Source: an uncultured Flavobacteriales bacterium (lineage in GTDB: Bacteria; Bacteroidota; Bacteroidia; Flavobacteriales_E; Vicingaceae). Taken from it: a stretch of 47,525 bases of DNA. The number at the start of each line of letters is the position of its first letter. The first letter of the stretch is position 1. The stretch spans positions 1 to 47,525 of the forward strand of contig CAJXRL010000001.1 of assembly GCA_913059105.1 (NCBI GenBank), read 5' to 3'. The notes below the pieces were generated by a model that was given only the letters and a program-made list of their open reading frames with translations, ran no database searches and was not told the DNA's origin. Below, piece by piece: positions 1 through 8,927 of this stretch. A program made the translations under genes and the position numbers.

Positions 1-47
1 GAGATTTCTGCCTGTCTCGTGGGCTCGGAGATGTGTATAAGAGACAG
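1..47 (+). other. Untrimmed Nextera i7 adapter (not genomic)
   Basis: The first 47 bases read as the end of the Illumina i7 adapter (GAGAT), an 8-base index TTCTGCCT at 6-13, the Nextera read-2 sequence GTCTCGTGGGCTCGG at 14-28, and the Tn5 mosaic end AGATGTGTATAAGAGACAG at 29-47. The same sequence, inverted, closes the window. It is a library-preparation artefact. Genomic sequence starts at 48. Confidence 0.98.
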
Positions 48-207
48 CAGCATGTGCTTCGCCATATTTTCTGTGATAACCTTCTCCAATAATTTCACTT
101 TCGTGAACTATTACTGCCCCAACCATCGGATTTGGAGCAGCAGAAAATTTTCCTAAAGCTGCAAGCTGAAGCGCTCTTTGCATGTATATTTCATCAGGTT
201 GGGTCAC
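48..207 (-). CDS. ribD: RibD N-terminal fragment (riboflavin deaminase), cut by contig end
   Basis: On the minus strand from 207 the frame reads with the hallmarks of the N-terminal deaminase domain of RibD, the bifunctional riboflavin enzyme that deaminates and then reduces the pyrimidine ring. Visible are MQRALQLA, then APNPMVGAVIV, GEGYH, and GEAHA, the last being the start of the zinc-binding HAE motif; the next codon falls in the adapter. An in-frame TGA lies 14 codons upstream of the GTG at 205-207, and GTG gives a start about 7 residues before the first ATG (183), which fits RibD family length. ATG at 183 is the alternative. Only about 53 codons are present; the rest of the gene is missing because the contig ends. 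It is divergent from prmC, with about 58 bp between them. Confidence 0.85.
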
Positions 208-265
208 AGCTTCAAAAGTAGATAAAATACTAACTTCGACAACTCATATATAGTTCGGTAAGCCA

Positions 266-1108
266 ATGACGTTATTAGACTTTTCAGCACATTTTAGAAA
301 AGAATTTAAAGATCAATTCAATGAAAATGAACTGAATAATCACCTTTCAATATTATATGACTTCTATTTGAATTACAGCCGAACTCAAGTCGTTTTAAAT
401 GCCAAAGAAATAATTGAGACCGAAGTGCTAAAGAAATTGAATCGTGCGCTAGTGGAATTAAAAAAACACAAACCAATTGATTATATCATCAATCAAAATG
501 TTTTTTATGGTAGGGAGTTTTATGTCGACGAAAGTGTCCTAGTGCCTAGGTCCGAAACAGAAGAGTTAGTTCAATGGATTTTGGAGCGTGAAGAAACAAA
601 AGGGAAAACCATTTTAGACATTGGGACTGGAAGTGGCTGCATTCCTATTACACTCGATTTAGAAGGGTCTTTTGAAAAAGTAGTTGCTACTGAAGTTTGT
701 GAAAACGCAACTAAAACAGCCATTAAAAATGCTCAATTGTTGAATGCAAATGTTGATTTTGAAGTGCATGATATTTTGACTCAAGTTCCAAAAGAGCTAT
801 ACGATATAGTAGTAAGTAACCCGCCTTACGTTAAACGAGAAGAGCTAGAAGCATTGGATAAAAATGTAATAGAATACGAGCCAGTTATTGCTTTGGCTCC
901 GGAGAGTGACGATGCTTTGTTGTTTTATAAGCGTATGATAGCAATTGCGCCAAAAATGATAAAACCAAAAGGTATCCTTTATTGGGAAATTCACGAAGAT
1001 TTAGGAAAGGAGTGTATTTTATTACTTGAAGACGGGGGTTTTGAGCAAGTTGAGTTGAAAGAAGATATTTATGGACGAGATAGGATGGTTCGAGCAGTAT
1101 TGTCTTAA
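266..1108 (+). CDS. prmC: PrmC, release factor N5-glutamine methyltransferase
   Basis: The enzyme methylates the glutamine of the GGQ motif in release factors RF1 and RF2, using S-adenosylmethionine, in the cytoplasm. The 280-residue protein has the usual family length. An N-terminal helical domain (about 1-80) precedes the methyltransferase fold with motif I DIGTGSG (118-124) and the diagnostic NPPYV (185-189), which binds the target glutamine. LVPRSETEELV near 92-102 is also typical. It stands divergent from ribD, a pairing I recall from other Bacteroidota. Its TAA at 1106-1108 lies inside a TTAA that also contains the stop codon of the convergent next gene. Confidence 0.95.
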   Translation: MTLLDFSAHFRKEFKDQFNENELNNHLSILYDFYLNYSRTQVVLNAKEIIETEVLKKLNRALVELKKHKPIDYIINQNVFYGREFYVDESVLVPRSETEELVQWILEREETKGKTILDIGTGSGCIPITLDLEGSFEKVVATEVCENATKTAIKNAQLLNANVDFEVHDILTQVPKELYDIVVSNPPYVKREELEALDKNVIEYEPVIALAPESDDALLFYKRMIAIAPKMIKPKGILYWEIHEDLGKECILLLEDGGFEQVELKEDIYGRDRMVRAVLS

Positions 1109-2841
1109 CGGCATGTTTTGGAATAGGCATCTTTTGCATTTATTTCTCCCAGTTTAGCCGCTTTTAAAAAGGCAGCGCACGCAGCAGCTTTATTATCTTC
1201 TTGTTGCTCTAAAATCCCTTCTAGGAAGTATGCTCTTCCATAACTTGAATTTAGCTCTTGAGCAATCTTTACATCTTTCCTAGCTAACTCAATTTTCCTC
1301 AATTTTAAATAGGAGAAGGCCCTATTTGTGTATGAATCCGCTCTTGGTTGTAATTTAATACTTGCTGAATAATCTAAAATTGCTTCATTCAATTGATTCA
1401 ATTTGGAATATTCATTTGCTCTGTTAAAATAAGCATCAGCGTGCGGTTTTAACTGAATGGCTTTATTAAAGTCTTTCATTGCTGCTTCTGAATTTCCAGC
1501 TTGTGCAAAAAGATTACCTCTGTTAGAGTAAGCGTCAGCATAGTTGGGTTGAATCTCAATAGCGTGATGGAAATAGTCAAATGCCTTATTGTTCTCATTC
1601 TGTTTTAAAGCATAAGAGCCAAGGTTATTGTATGCTTGTGAAACAGTAGGGTGAGTTTCTAAAACCGATTGCCAAAGGGTTTCATCATTTTCCCATATGT
1701 GGACTCTTTGAAAAGAAAGCATGCTTAGCAAAAACAAAGGGATAATAAACAATAAAATGAACTTTGGATTCTTCAGCTTTTGTAGGAAAAACCCAATAAT
1801 AACAAGTAGCCCAAATAAGGGCAAATAAATGTATCTGTCAGTAGTGATTTGGTTGCCAAAAGGCACAAATTGTAGAACTAGTGCAATTGTAATAACAAAC
1901 CAAGCTACACCAAATACTATTAACCTCTTTTTTCTCAAAAATAAAAAGAATGTCGTTAACAATCCAATGATTACAATAGGACTTATATAGTATAGAATAG
2001 GAAGTGAGCCATTGGTTAAAATGGGATAAGGATAAAAAGCAGAAAGCCGAAAAGGGATTAATAATTTAATAGGGTAAAATAAGAAGGAGTGACTTACTAG
2101 AAATACTCTATCAAACGCACTAAAAGTTTCGTTTAAGTCTGACAAATGGCCAGCCGTCTCTCTTCCTAAAATGGTTATTAATCCAAATAGAATAGAGATA
2201 GCTAAAAATGGAATTTTTTGAAGCACAAATTTGATGTCAAATTTATTAGACAAGTAATAGTCATAAGCCAAGAGAATTATTGGGAATACGACTGCTGCCG
2301 ATTTTGAAAGGCATGATAAAAGAAATAGACTAAAGCACAAGGCTAAATACTTCGTATTATTTTCTTTTTTATACTTGATATAAGTCCAAAAGGCAGTAAG
2401 AAAGAAAAAGCTGAACAATAGGTTGCTAAAAGCTGAAACCCAAGCTACGCTTTCGACTTGCATAGGATGAACCAAGAAGAGCAGTGTCAAAATTAAACTC
2501 AATTTTTTCGTTGTGAAAAAATGCTGTAGGATTTTAAAAACGATAAGGCAGTTGGTTACATGGACCAACAAGGACAACAGGTGAAAAGCTTCTGGGTTTA
2601 AGCCAAATGTCGATAATGTGACTGCGTAAATGAGTGTGGTTACGGGTTGATACATTCCAACAAAAAAGTTGGAAAACATTCCTTTTAGAGATTGGAAATC
2701 AAGAGATTTTATAAACGGATTCTCTACCACCTGAACGTGGTCGTCGAGAAAAGTAAATGAATTATTTATGCCAGGAAGATAAATGACGCAGGCTATTACC
2801 GCAATTGCCAACCAGTAAAAAACACTTTTATCCCATTTCAT
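1105..2841 (-). CDS. Polytopic membrane protein with C-terminal TPR repeats (GT-C/TMTC-like)
   Basis: The 578-residue protein has two halves. Residues 1 to about 385 are hydrophobic with roughly nine to eleven membrane helices, and the first extracytoplasmic loop carries an acidic pair (FLDDH near 31-35). This layout is seen in GT-C-type glycosyltransferases and in the TMTC family of O-mannosyltransferases. Residues about 390-578 are tetratricopeptide repeats (YNNLGSYALKQ, YSNRGNLFAQAG, YFNRANEYSKL, YTNRAFSYLKL). A glycosyl-transfer role is an inference from architecture; no substrate can be named. It is the last gene of a minus-strand group after the histidine kinase (9 bp gap) and ends in a TTAA shared with prmC. 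Confidence 0.75.
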   Translation of the reverse strand: MKWDKSVFYWLAIAVIACVIYLPGINNSFTFLDDHVQVVENPFIKSLDFQSLKGMFSNFFVGMYQPVTTLIYAVTLSTFGLNPEAFHLLSLLVHVTNCLIVFKILQHFFTTKKLSLILTLLFLVHPMQVESVAWVSAFSNLLFSFFFLTAFWTYIKYKKENNTKYLALCFSLFLLSCLSKSAAVVFPIILLAYDYYLSNKFDIKFVLQKIPFLAISILFGLITILGRETAGHLSDLNETFSAFDRVFLVSHSFLFYPIKLLIPFRLSAFYPYPILTNGSLPILYYISPIVIIGLLTTFFLFLRKKRLIVFGVAWFVITIALVLQFVPFGNQITTDRYIYLPLFGLLVIIGFFLQKLKNPKFILLFIIPLFLLSMLSFQRVHIWENDETLWQSVLETHPTVSQAYNNLGSYALKQNENNKAFDYFHHAIEIQPNYADAYSNRGNLFAQAGNSEAAMKDFNKAIQLKPHADAYFNRANEYSKLNQLNEAILDYSASIKLQPRADSYTNRAFSYLKLRKIELARKDVKIAQELNSSYGRAYFLEGILEQQEDNKAAACAAFLKAAKLGEINAKDAYSKTCR

Positions 2842-2850
2842 ACTTTAATA

Positions 2851-4914
2851 TTACGAGATAGGCCTCCATTTGATGTCGTACTTTATACCGTTCTCATTCA
2901 CACATTCCATATCGGCTTCTAGTTGTTTTACCAAAGTTTCAATTAACAAAAAACCGAAAGACTCTTGATTCTTGATATCGGTCTCATCCTTAAATCCAAC
3001 TCCGTTATCAGAAATTTGCAAACGAATAAACCCTTCTTTTTTAGATAATTTTATATCAATTTGGCCGTTTTCGCCTTTCGTAAAGGCATGTTTTAAGGCA
3101 TTTGATACAATTTCGTTAATCAGTAATCCACATGGTATAGATTCATCCAAGTCAAGATGAATTTCTTCTAAGACCATCTTTGTTTTAATTTTTACTTGAT
3201 CAATTTTATACGTTTGAATTAATTGAGGAAGAAGTGTTTTAATATATTCACTAAATGGGGCTTCAATGCCATCAGTTTTCTTGTATAAGCTTTCATGAAT
3301 CAGTGACATCGATGTAATTCTGCTTTTACAATCATCAATTACTTTTTGAACTCTATCATCCGATATGTATTGAGTTTGAAGGCTCAACATGCTAGAAATT
3401 ACTTGTAGATTGTTTTTTACTCTGTGGTGTATTTCGTTCAATAACGAGTCTTTAATTTCTAATTGAGATTTTATTTCATTCTGTTTCTCAGTCAGTTGTT
3501 TTGATAAAATTTTATTTTTGTACAAGATGATAATTGCTAAAACCAACAACAATATTGAACAGGTAGCAATAATAATTGCAATCATCAATTGTGTTTGCTT
3601 TTTGGCGTTCAGTTCTTCTTGAATTTGAGCCTTTTCTTTTGCTAAAAGTAATTCGAAATGTGCTTCTTCTACTTGGATTTGGTGTTTAACAGCATACTCT
3701 TTCAGTACTTTAGGGTCTAAATCCAAGCTATCCCTCAAACTGATGTGAATTTTCAAATAACGATAACTACTATCAATCTGTTTTAATGCATCATAAATAA
3801 TTACTAATTGCTCCGAAGCATCTTTAATACTTTCATATTGTTGAACTGAATCAGAAATTGCGAATGATTTTTTCGCAGCGATTAATGCTCCTTGAAAATT
3901 ATTTTCCTCGATTAAAATTTTTGATTGCATTAAATACCCTTGCGCAAGTCCTACGGGATATTTTGTTAAGTGATTAGATTCTAAGGACAATAGGTTGTAG
4001 TATTTTGCACTGTCATAACTTTCTAAGCCCCAATAGCCATCACTTAAAAATAGATAGGCGTTTCCTTTTTCAAGTTCTTTATTATTAGAATTAAAGAATT
4101 GGATAGCTTTTAGTTGCAAGGAAATGCTTTTTCGATAGTTCTTTAGCATTAAGTTAACCAGACCAATGTTGGATAAAGCTCTATATTTTCCCTCATCATT
4201 TTTGTTTATTTTAAATGCAGACAACGAAAGTTCGTAATACCGCAGTGCCTGATTAAAATCATCTAAAAAATATAAAATATTACCCAGTTGAAGGTAAGCT
4301 ACTGCAAGTTTCTCTTTATTGCCTGTTTTCTTAAATATTTCGATTGCCTCATACGCATATTCTATAGCTACTTCATAATCCCCTGTGGCGTAACTGATCC
4401 CCGATTTTTTAATAGTGAGGTTTCCAATTTCCTTTGTAATCTTTAATTTAGAATATAGAGTAATTGCATTGTCGAGATGGAGATTGCTGCTATCGTATTG
4501 AAAACTATAAAAGTAATGAGGAGCCAAAAGTTGATGAAATATGGCCTTGCTCTCGAATTCATTTTGCTCTCTTGCGTTATGAATTGCACTCAATAAAAAC
4601 GGTTTTGCAATGTTGTATTGAAAGCTATTTTTTAAGAATTCTGAATGAGCTCTGTAAATAATTCTTTTTTGAGACTCTTCTAAATTAGTTAAGTTAAGTT
4701 CATTGAACTGCATAAATGCTTCGGCATATTTAGCAGAATCATCTTGAAGAAAATAAAACTCAATGGCTTTTTGCCATCCTTCGGCATTCTCATTTAGCTT
4801 ATTTGATTCGGTTAACCTTAATAAGCTGTCTGGTAATACTTCCTGACTTGAGGATAAAAATGGGAAGAAAATAAAAGTCAGAAAACTTAAAAGTGAAACT
4901 TTTAGAATTCTCAT
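2851..4914 (-). CDS. TPR sensor histidine kinase (HisKA_2 type)
   Basis: Membrane-bound two-component kinase of 687 residues. It starts with a signal peptide (hydrophobic 5-22, then SSSQ). A long helical sensor of tetratricopeptide-like repeats covers about 40-400, a single membrane helix spans about 443-465, and a coiled linker follows. The dimerisation/phosphoacceptor segment EIHHRVKNNLQ (494-504, H497 the likely phospho-acceptor) identifies the HisKA_2 subfamily. The ATPase domain shows an N-box (LINEIVSNALKHAF) and a G-box (SDNGVGF). A periplasmic TPR sensor in front of the membrane helix is a common Bacteroidota layout. No response regulator is adjacent, so the partner is unknown. fbp ends 10 bp upstream. 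Confidence 0.9.
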   Translation of the reverse strand: MRILKVSLLSFLTFIFFPFLSSSQEVLPDSLLRLTESNKLNENAEGWQKAIEFYFLQDDSAKYAEAFMQFNELNLTNLEESQKRIIYRAHSEFLKNSFQYNIAKPFLLSAIHNAREQNEFESKAIFHQLLAPHYFYSFQYDSSNLHLDNAITLYSKLKITKEIGNLTIKKSGISYATGDYEVAIEYAYEAIEIFKKTGNKEKLAVAYLQLGNILYFLDDFNQALRYYELSLSAFKINKNDEGKYRALSNIGLVNLMLKNYRKSISLQLKAIQFFNSNNKELEKGNAYLFLSDGYWGLESYDSAKYYNLLSLESNHLTKYPVGLAQGYLMQSKILIEENNFQGALIAAKKSFAISDSVQQYESIKDASEQLVIIYDALKQIDSSYRYLKIHISLRDSLDLDPKVLKEYAVKHQIQVEEAHFELLLAKEKAQIQEELNAKKQTQLMIAIIIATCSILLLVLAIIILYKNKILSKQLTEKQNEIKSQLEIKDSLLNEIHHRVKNNLQVISSMLSLQTQYISDDRVQKVIDDCKSRITSMSLIHESLYKKTDGIEAPFSEYIKTLLPQLIQTYKIDQVKIKTKMVLEEIHLDLDESIPCGLLINEIVSNALKHAFTKGENGQIDIKLSKKEGFIRLQISDNGVGFKDETDIKNQESFGFLLIETLVKQLEADMECVNENGIKYDIKWRPIS

Positions 4915-4924
4915 TCAGTTAATT

Positions 4925-5923
4925 TTATTTGTAGAAATTTAATAATTTGTTAACCATATTTTCTGATCCCATGATGGTTGGTACTCTTTGGTGTAATTCT
5001 GTAGGATCAACTTCCATTATCCGTTGGCTACCTGTAGTAGCAATCCCACCGGCTTGCTCCATTATAAAAGACATGGGGTTACATTCGTACTGTAAACGCA
5101 ATTTGCCAGTAGGAGCTTTGCTGGTTTCAGGGTAAATAAAGATTCCACCTTTAATCATGTTTCTATGAAAATCAGCAACCATTGAGCCAATGTATCTTGC
5201 CGAATATGGTCTATTTGTGTTGTTGTCCACCTCTTTACAATAGCTGATGTAATTATTAATTGCATTAGAACAATACGCTAAATTACCTTCATTCATAGAG
5301 TAAATCTTTCCATCTTTTGGAATTTTCAAATTTGGATGAGACAAACAATACTCACCAATTGACGGATCTAAAGTAAATCCATTTACTCCTTTTCCAGTGG
5401 TGTAAACCAACATTGTAGATGAACCATAAATAACATACCCAGCAGCTACTTGATGTTTTCCTTTTTGCAGGTAATCAGCTTCAGTAGCTAAAGTACCAAC
5501 TTCAGACACTCTTCTGTAGATGCTAAAAATTGTACCAATCGAAACGTTGACATCAATATTGGAAGAACCGTCCAACGGGTCAAACGCTACAATGTATTTG
5601 CCGTTTTTTGAACGGACACTATCAAATGACAGATACTCATCGACTTCTTCAGAAGCAATTCCACAAGCTTCTCCACCATTTTTTAAAGCAGCTATGAATT
5701 GTTCATCGGCAAAAACGTCTAATTTTTGTTGGGTTTCTCCTTGGATATTTTCTTGCGTTGTTGCACCCAAAATATCAGCTAACCCAGCTTTGTTAACTTC
5801 CCTATTTACAATTTTGGAAGCTATAACAATGTCGTTCAACAATCTGGTTAGTTCTCCCGTTGCAAACGGGAAATCATCCTGTTTCTCGATAATAAATTCG
5901 CTGAGTGTTTTAACTCCTGACAT
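4925..5923 (-). CDS. fbp: Fructose-1,6-bisphosphatase class I
   Basis: This is the gluconeogenic phosphatase converting fructose 1,6-bisphosphate to fructose 6-phosphate in the cytoplasm, with divalent metal. The 332-residue length is normal for class I. The metal/substrate signature DPLDGSSN is at 115-122, and the C-terminal KLRLQYECNPMSFIMEQAGG is the class I active-site region. First gene of a minus-strand group with the kinase and TPR protein downstream. The start at 5923 leaves a 117-bp divergent gap to the acetyltransferase gene. On the minus side a near-consensus -7 box (GATATTTG, 5954-5961) lies about 30 bp upstream of the ATG. Confidence 0.96.
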   Translation of the reverse strand: MSGVKTLSEFIIEKQDDFPFATGELTRLLNDIVIASKIVNREVNKAGLADILGATTQENIQGETQQKLDVFADEQFIAALKNGGEACGIASEEVDEYLSFDSVRSKNGKYIVAFDPLDGSSNIDVNVSIGTIFSIYRRVSEVGTLATEADYLQKGKHQVAAGYVIYGSSTMLVYTTGKGVNGFTLDPSIGEYCLSHPNLKIPKDGKIYSMNEGNLAYCSNAINNYISYCKEVDNNTNRPYSARYIGSMVADFHRNMIKGGIFIYPETSKAPTGKLRLQYECNPMSFIMEQAGGIATTGSQRIMEVDPTELHQRVPTIMGSENMVNKLLNFYK

Positions 5924-6021
5924 AGTACATTTGATTTAATTGGCTTGAAGACAACAAATATCGTAAAATTCAAAGGTTTACTAAAGACAAAATAGTGCTA
6001 TTTATTTCACGCTTGTATCAC

Positions 6022-6029
6022 TAAATTTG
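6022..6029 (+). promoter_or_regulatory. Bacteroidota -7 promoter box (TAAATTTG)
   Basis: TAAATTTG matches the TAnnTTTG -7 consensus of Bacteroidota sigma factor promoters. It lies 11 bp before the ATG of the acetyltransferase gene, so the leader would be only a few bases. I do not see a clear -33 TTG at 19-21 bp spacing. Confidence 0.5.
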
Positions 6030-6040
6030 CAATAAAAATC

Positions 6041-6514
6041 ATGGATTTTGTCATTCGAAAAGGTTGCAAAGCAGATTGTCTAAGTACATTAGAGCTAATT
6101 CAAGAATTAGCGGAATACGAAAAAGCCCCAGAAGAGATGGTTATTAGTCTAAAAGACTTGGAAGAAGATGGGTTTGGTGAGAACAGTATTTATGAGTTGT
6201 TTGTTGCGGAGCAAAATGATAAAATCATTGGAATAGCTGTGTTTTATGAAAAGTACTCTACTTGGAAAGGTAGATGCATTTATTTAGAGGATTTAATTGT
6301 AACCGAATCAAAAAGAGGGATAGGAGCCGGGAAGGCTTTGTTTGAAGCAGTTGTTGGTTTTGCAAAAGAGAAAAACAGCGGACGAATGGAATGGCAAGTA
6401 TTAGATTGGAATACCCCAGCAATTGATTTTTATAAATCATACAATGCTGAATTAGATGGAACTTGGTATAATGGGAGATTTACTAAAGAGCAACTCCAAA
6501 ACATCAATTTATAG
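6041..6514 (+). CDS. GNAT family N-acetyltransferase (SSAT-like)
   Basis: Cytoplasmic acetyl-CoA-dependent N-acetyltransferase of 157 residues. The GNAT core is clear: beta-4 IYLEDLIVTESKRG, then the pyrophosphate-binding loop KRGIGAGKAL, then LDWNTPAIDFYKSYNAE. The N-terminus (LIQELAEYEKAPEEM) and C-terminal tail (GTWYNGRFTKEQL) resemble the diamine/spermidine acetyltransferase branch, so a polyamine or other primary amine substrate is possible. That is an inference from the motif pattern, not proven. The gene precedes lysC by 3 bp and probably forms a transcript with it. Confidence 0.8.
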   Translation: MDFVIRKGCKADCLSTLELIQELAEYEKAPEEMVISLKDLEEDGFGENSIYELFVAEQNDKIIGIAVFYEKYSTWKGRCIYLEDLIVTESKRGIGAGKALFEAVVGFAKEKNSGRMEWQVLDWNTPAIDFYKSYNAELDGTWYNGRFTKEQLQNINL

Positions 6515-6517
6515 AAT

Positions 6518-7783
6518 ATGAAGGTATTTAAATTTGGAGGAGCCTCTGTAAAAGATGCAGAAGGAGTAAAAAATGCGGCTAAAATAATTGAAAGTCAATT
6601 AGATGATAAGCTTGTAGTGGTGGTTTCTGCTATGGGGAAAACAACAAATGCTTTAGAAGGTTTATTGAGATTGCATTTAGGCAGAAATGTAGAAGTCTTT
6701 CAGCAGTTAGAAGCAATAAAATCATTCCATTTTGGTATTTGTAATGACCTGTTTGAAAATAAGAAAAATCCTATTTTTCAAGAGTTACATAACACGTTTG
6801 TGGAAGCTGAGTGGCAGATAGAAGATGAGCCAATAGGGACTCGAGGTTTTGAGTATGATCAGCTTATTGGCCTTGGGGAGTTGCTGTCTACCAAGATTCT
6901 ATCGGCATATTTAGACATGAAAGAAGTTGAAAATATATGGGTAGATGCTAGAGATGTAGTTAGAACAGATAATACTTATCAAGCAGCTAAGGTTGATTGG
7001 GATGAAACAGGAAGGTTGATTCAGGATAAGTTTAGCAATTTAAGTGAGAGAATTGCTGTAACACAGGGATTCATAGGATCCAGTTCTGAAAATTTTACCA
7101 CAACATTGGGCAGAGAAGGGTCTGATTTTTCAGCTGCGATATTTGCTAGTTCCTTGAACGCAAAGGAGGTTGTTATTTGGAAAGATGTTGAAGGGATGCT
7201 GAATGCGGATCCAAAGCATTATGAATCAACGGTTAAGTTAGAGAATATTTCATACAAAGAAGCAGTAGAATTAGCGTATTATGGGGCATCTGTCATTCAT
7301 CCTAAAACGGTAAAACCATTAGAGAATAGGCAGATACCACTGTTTGTTAAATCATTTAAAGATCCAGCAGCAAGTGGAAGTTTAATTAATAAAAATTCTT
7401 CTAGGGATGGTGATGTTCCTTCGTACATTCATAAAGAGAATCAAATTTTGGTTTCGTTTAGTTCAAGAGATTTTGACTTTATTGACGAGAGAAAATTATC
7501 TGAAATTTTCGAATTGTTTTCAATTATTGGATTGTCAGTCAATATATTGCAAAATTCTGCAATAAGCTTTACCGTAGTATTTGATAATGACCGTTCAAAA
7601 ATTGACGAACTAAGAAAAGCAGTTTCTGAGAAATATAAAGTAACTTATAACGAAAGAGCGACATTAATTACAATTCGTCATTTTACGGATCAAATTATTA
7701 ATGATTTATTAAAGGACAGAACCGTGCTATTGGAGCAAAGAACAAGAAGTACAGCAAGATTTGTATTGGCGTATGATATTTAA
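6518..7783 (+). CDS. lysC: Aspartate kinase (monofunctional)
   Basis: First enzyme of the aspartate pathway (lysine, threonine, methionine, diaminopimelate): phosphorylates aspartate with ATP. The 421-residue protein begins with KFGGASV (canonical KFGGTSV, here with Ala), has the GLGELLS and WKDVEGMLNADP regions, and YGASVIHPKTVKPL before the regulatory region. The C-terminal 110 residues look like ACT domains (LSVNILQNSAISFTVVF), expected for feedback control by an amino acid. No homoserine dehydrogenase domain follows, so it is monofunctional. It probably shares the acetyltransferase promoter. Confidence 0.93.
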   Translation: MKVFKFGGASVKDAEGVKNAAKIIESQLDDKLVVVVSAMGKTTNALEGLLRLHLGRNVEVFQQLEAIKSFHFGICNDLFENKKNPIFQELHNTFVEAEWQIEDEPIGTRGFEYDQLIGLGELLSTKILSAYLDMKEVENIWVDARDVVRTDNTYQAAKVDWDETGRLIQDKFSNLSERIAVTQGFIGSSSENFTTTLGREGSDFSAAIFASSLNAKEVVIWKDVEGMLNADPKHYESTVKLENISYKEAVELAYYGASVIHPKTVKPLENRQIPLFVKSFKDPAASGSLINKNSSRDGDVPSYIHKENQILVSFSSRDFDFIDERKLSEIFELFSIIGLSVNILQNSAISFTVVFDNDRSKIDELRKAVSEKYKVTYNERATLITIRHFTDQIINDLLKDRTVLLEQRTRSTARFVLAYDI

Positions 7784-7900
7784 AATATTGATAATTATGA
7801 GGTTATAGTCTTGAGTTGTTGTTATATCTTCGATTTGCATAGTATATTACTAGTAGATTCTTCAACCTGAAAAGGATGGATTCCTCTCTTTGTTTTTCAT

Positions 7901-7908
7901 TAAATTTG
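7901..7908 (+). promoter_or_regulatory. Bacteroidota -7 promoter box (TAAATTTG)
   Basis: TAAATTTG fits TAnnTTTG and lies 25 bp before the start of the first Wzz gene, within the 150-bp gap after lysC. It is the likely promoter of the three-gene polysaccharide module. No convincing -33 box at the standard distance was seen. Confidence 0.5.
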
Positions 7909-7933
7909 ACAACTTTTAAAATAAGAGCCAGCT

Positions 7934-8926
7934 ATGAACGATCAGTCGCATGACATCAACTCAAATGGTATATTCCACTTTCTAAAAAGAAGAAGGAATG
8001 TACTGCTCATTACCTCTGCATTGGCATTCATTTCTTCTATTATATTTTCTCTATTAATTGAAGATAAATATGAATCGTCAGTTATTTTATTTCCAACTAC
8101 AACTACATCTGTTTCAAGAGCCTTGCTAAATGATGAGAATTATAAAGAGAAGGATTTTCTTGAATTTGGAGAGGAAGAAGAGGCGGAACAATTAATTCAG
8201 TTGCTTAATTCTGATGATATAAGGGGGCATATAATTGAGAAGTTCGATTTAATGAATCATTATGACATTAGCCCTGAGGCAGAATATCGTCAAACAGATT
8301 TGTATGAAGAGTATAAAGCAAACATTGATTTTTATCGAACAAAATTTATGTCGATTAAGATTGAAGTACTGGATACTGATAAGGAATACGCAGCAAATAT
8401 TGCTAATGAAATTTCGTTAAAGGTAGAGGAAGTCCGGTCTAAAATTTTAAAGAAAGTAGCACGTCAAGGGTTAGAAATTGTGGAACAAGAGTTTAATAGT
8501 TTGGTCGCAGAAATTAACCGAATGGAGGATACTTTGAACCAAATTAGGGCTAAGGGGGTGCAAGATTATGAAACGCAGGTTGAAGTATTAAGTAACCAAT
8601 ACGGTGCAGCTTTAGTTAAAGGAAATAATGCTGCTGCTGCTGCGTTAGAAAATAAATTGGATACCATCTCAAAATATGGAGGGAAGTATTTGAGTTTGGT
8701 GCAACAAATGGAATATGAGCGTGAAAAATTGAGTGACTTAAGAAAGGTATATGCTGAAGCTCGAGTAAATGCGGAATCAACTATTGATCAAACGTTCATT
8801 GTCAATAAAGCTTACCCTTCAGAAAAGGCAAGTTATCCAATACGGTGGCTTATTGTTGTTGCTTCGACGGTTGCGACATTTTTGTTTACTATGATTGTCT
8901 TAATCTTATTTGACCCAAAAGCATAA
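7934..8926 (+). CDS. Wzz-type polysaccharide chain-length determinant protein 1
   Basis: Inner-membrane polysaccharide co-polymerase of 330 residues. A cytoplasmic N-terminus is followed by a membrane helix at about 24-43, a long periplasmic part rich in coiled coil (about 170-280), and a second membrane helix at about 303-324 preceded by a conserved proline-containing segment (KAYPSEKASYPIRW). This two-helix topology and PxxP-like C-terminus define the Wzz/PCP family, which sets O-antigen or exopolysaccharide chain length. There is no C-terminal tyrosine kinase domain. It is followed one base later by a paralogue and then a ligase/polymerase. Confidence 0.85.
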   Translation: MNDQSHDINSNGIFHFLKRRRNVLLITSALAFISSIIFSLLIEDKYESSVILFPTTTTSVSRALLNDENYKEKDFLEFGEEEEAEQLIQLLNSDDIRGHIIEKFDLMNHYDISPEAEYRQTDLYEEYKANIDFYRTKFMSIKIEVLDTDKEYAANIANEISLKVEEVRSKILKKVARQGLEIVEQEFNSLVAEINRMEDTLNQIRAKGVQDYETQVEVLSNQYGAALVKGNNAAAAALENKLDTISKYGGKYLSLVQQMEYEREKLSDLRKVYAEARVNAESTIDQTFIVNKAYPSEKASYPIRWLIVVASTVATFLFTMIVLILFDPKA

Positions 8927-8927
8927 T

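Noticed and set aside
885..1139. Minus-strand frame of 84 codons inside prmC
   Set aside because: Antisense to a strongly recognised gene and without protein features.
5520..5939. 139-codon plus-strand frame across fbp
   Set aside because: Antisense shadow of fructose-1,6-bisphosphatase.
8910..8927. TTG start for the second Wzz gene, overlapping the first
   Set aside because: An ATG lies one base after the upstream stop and gives a normal N-terminus.
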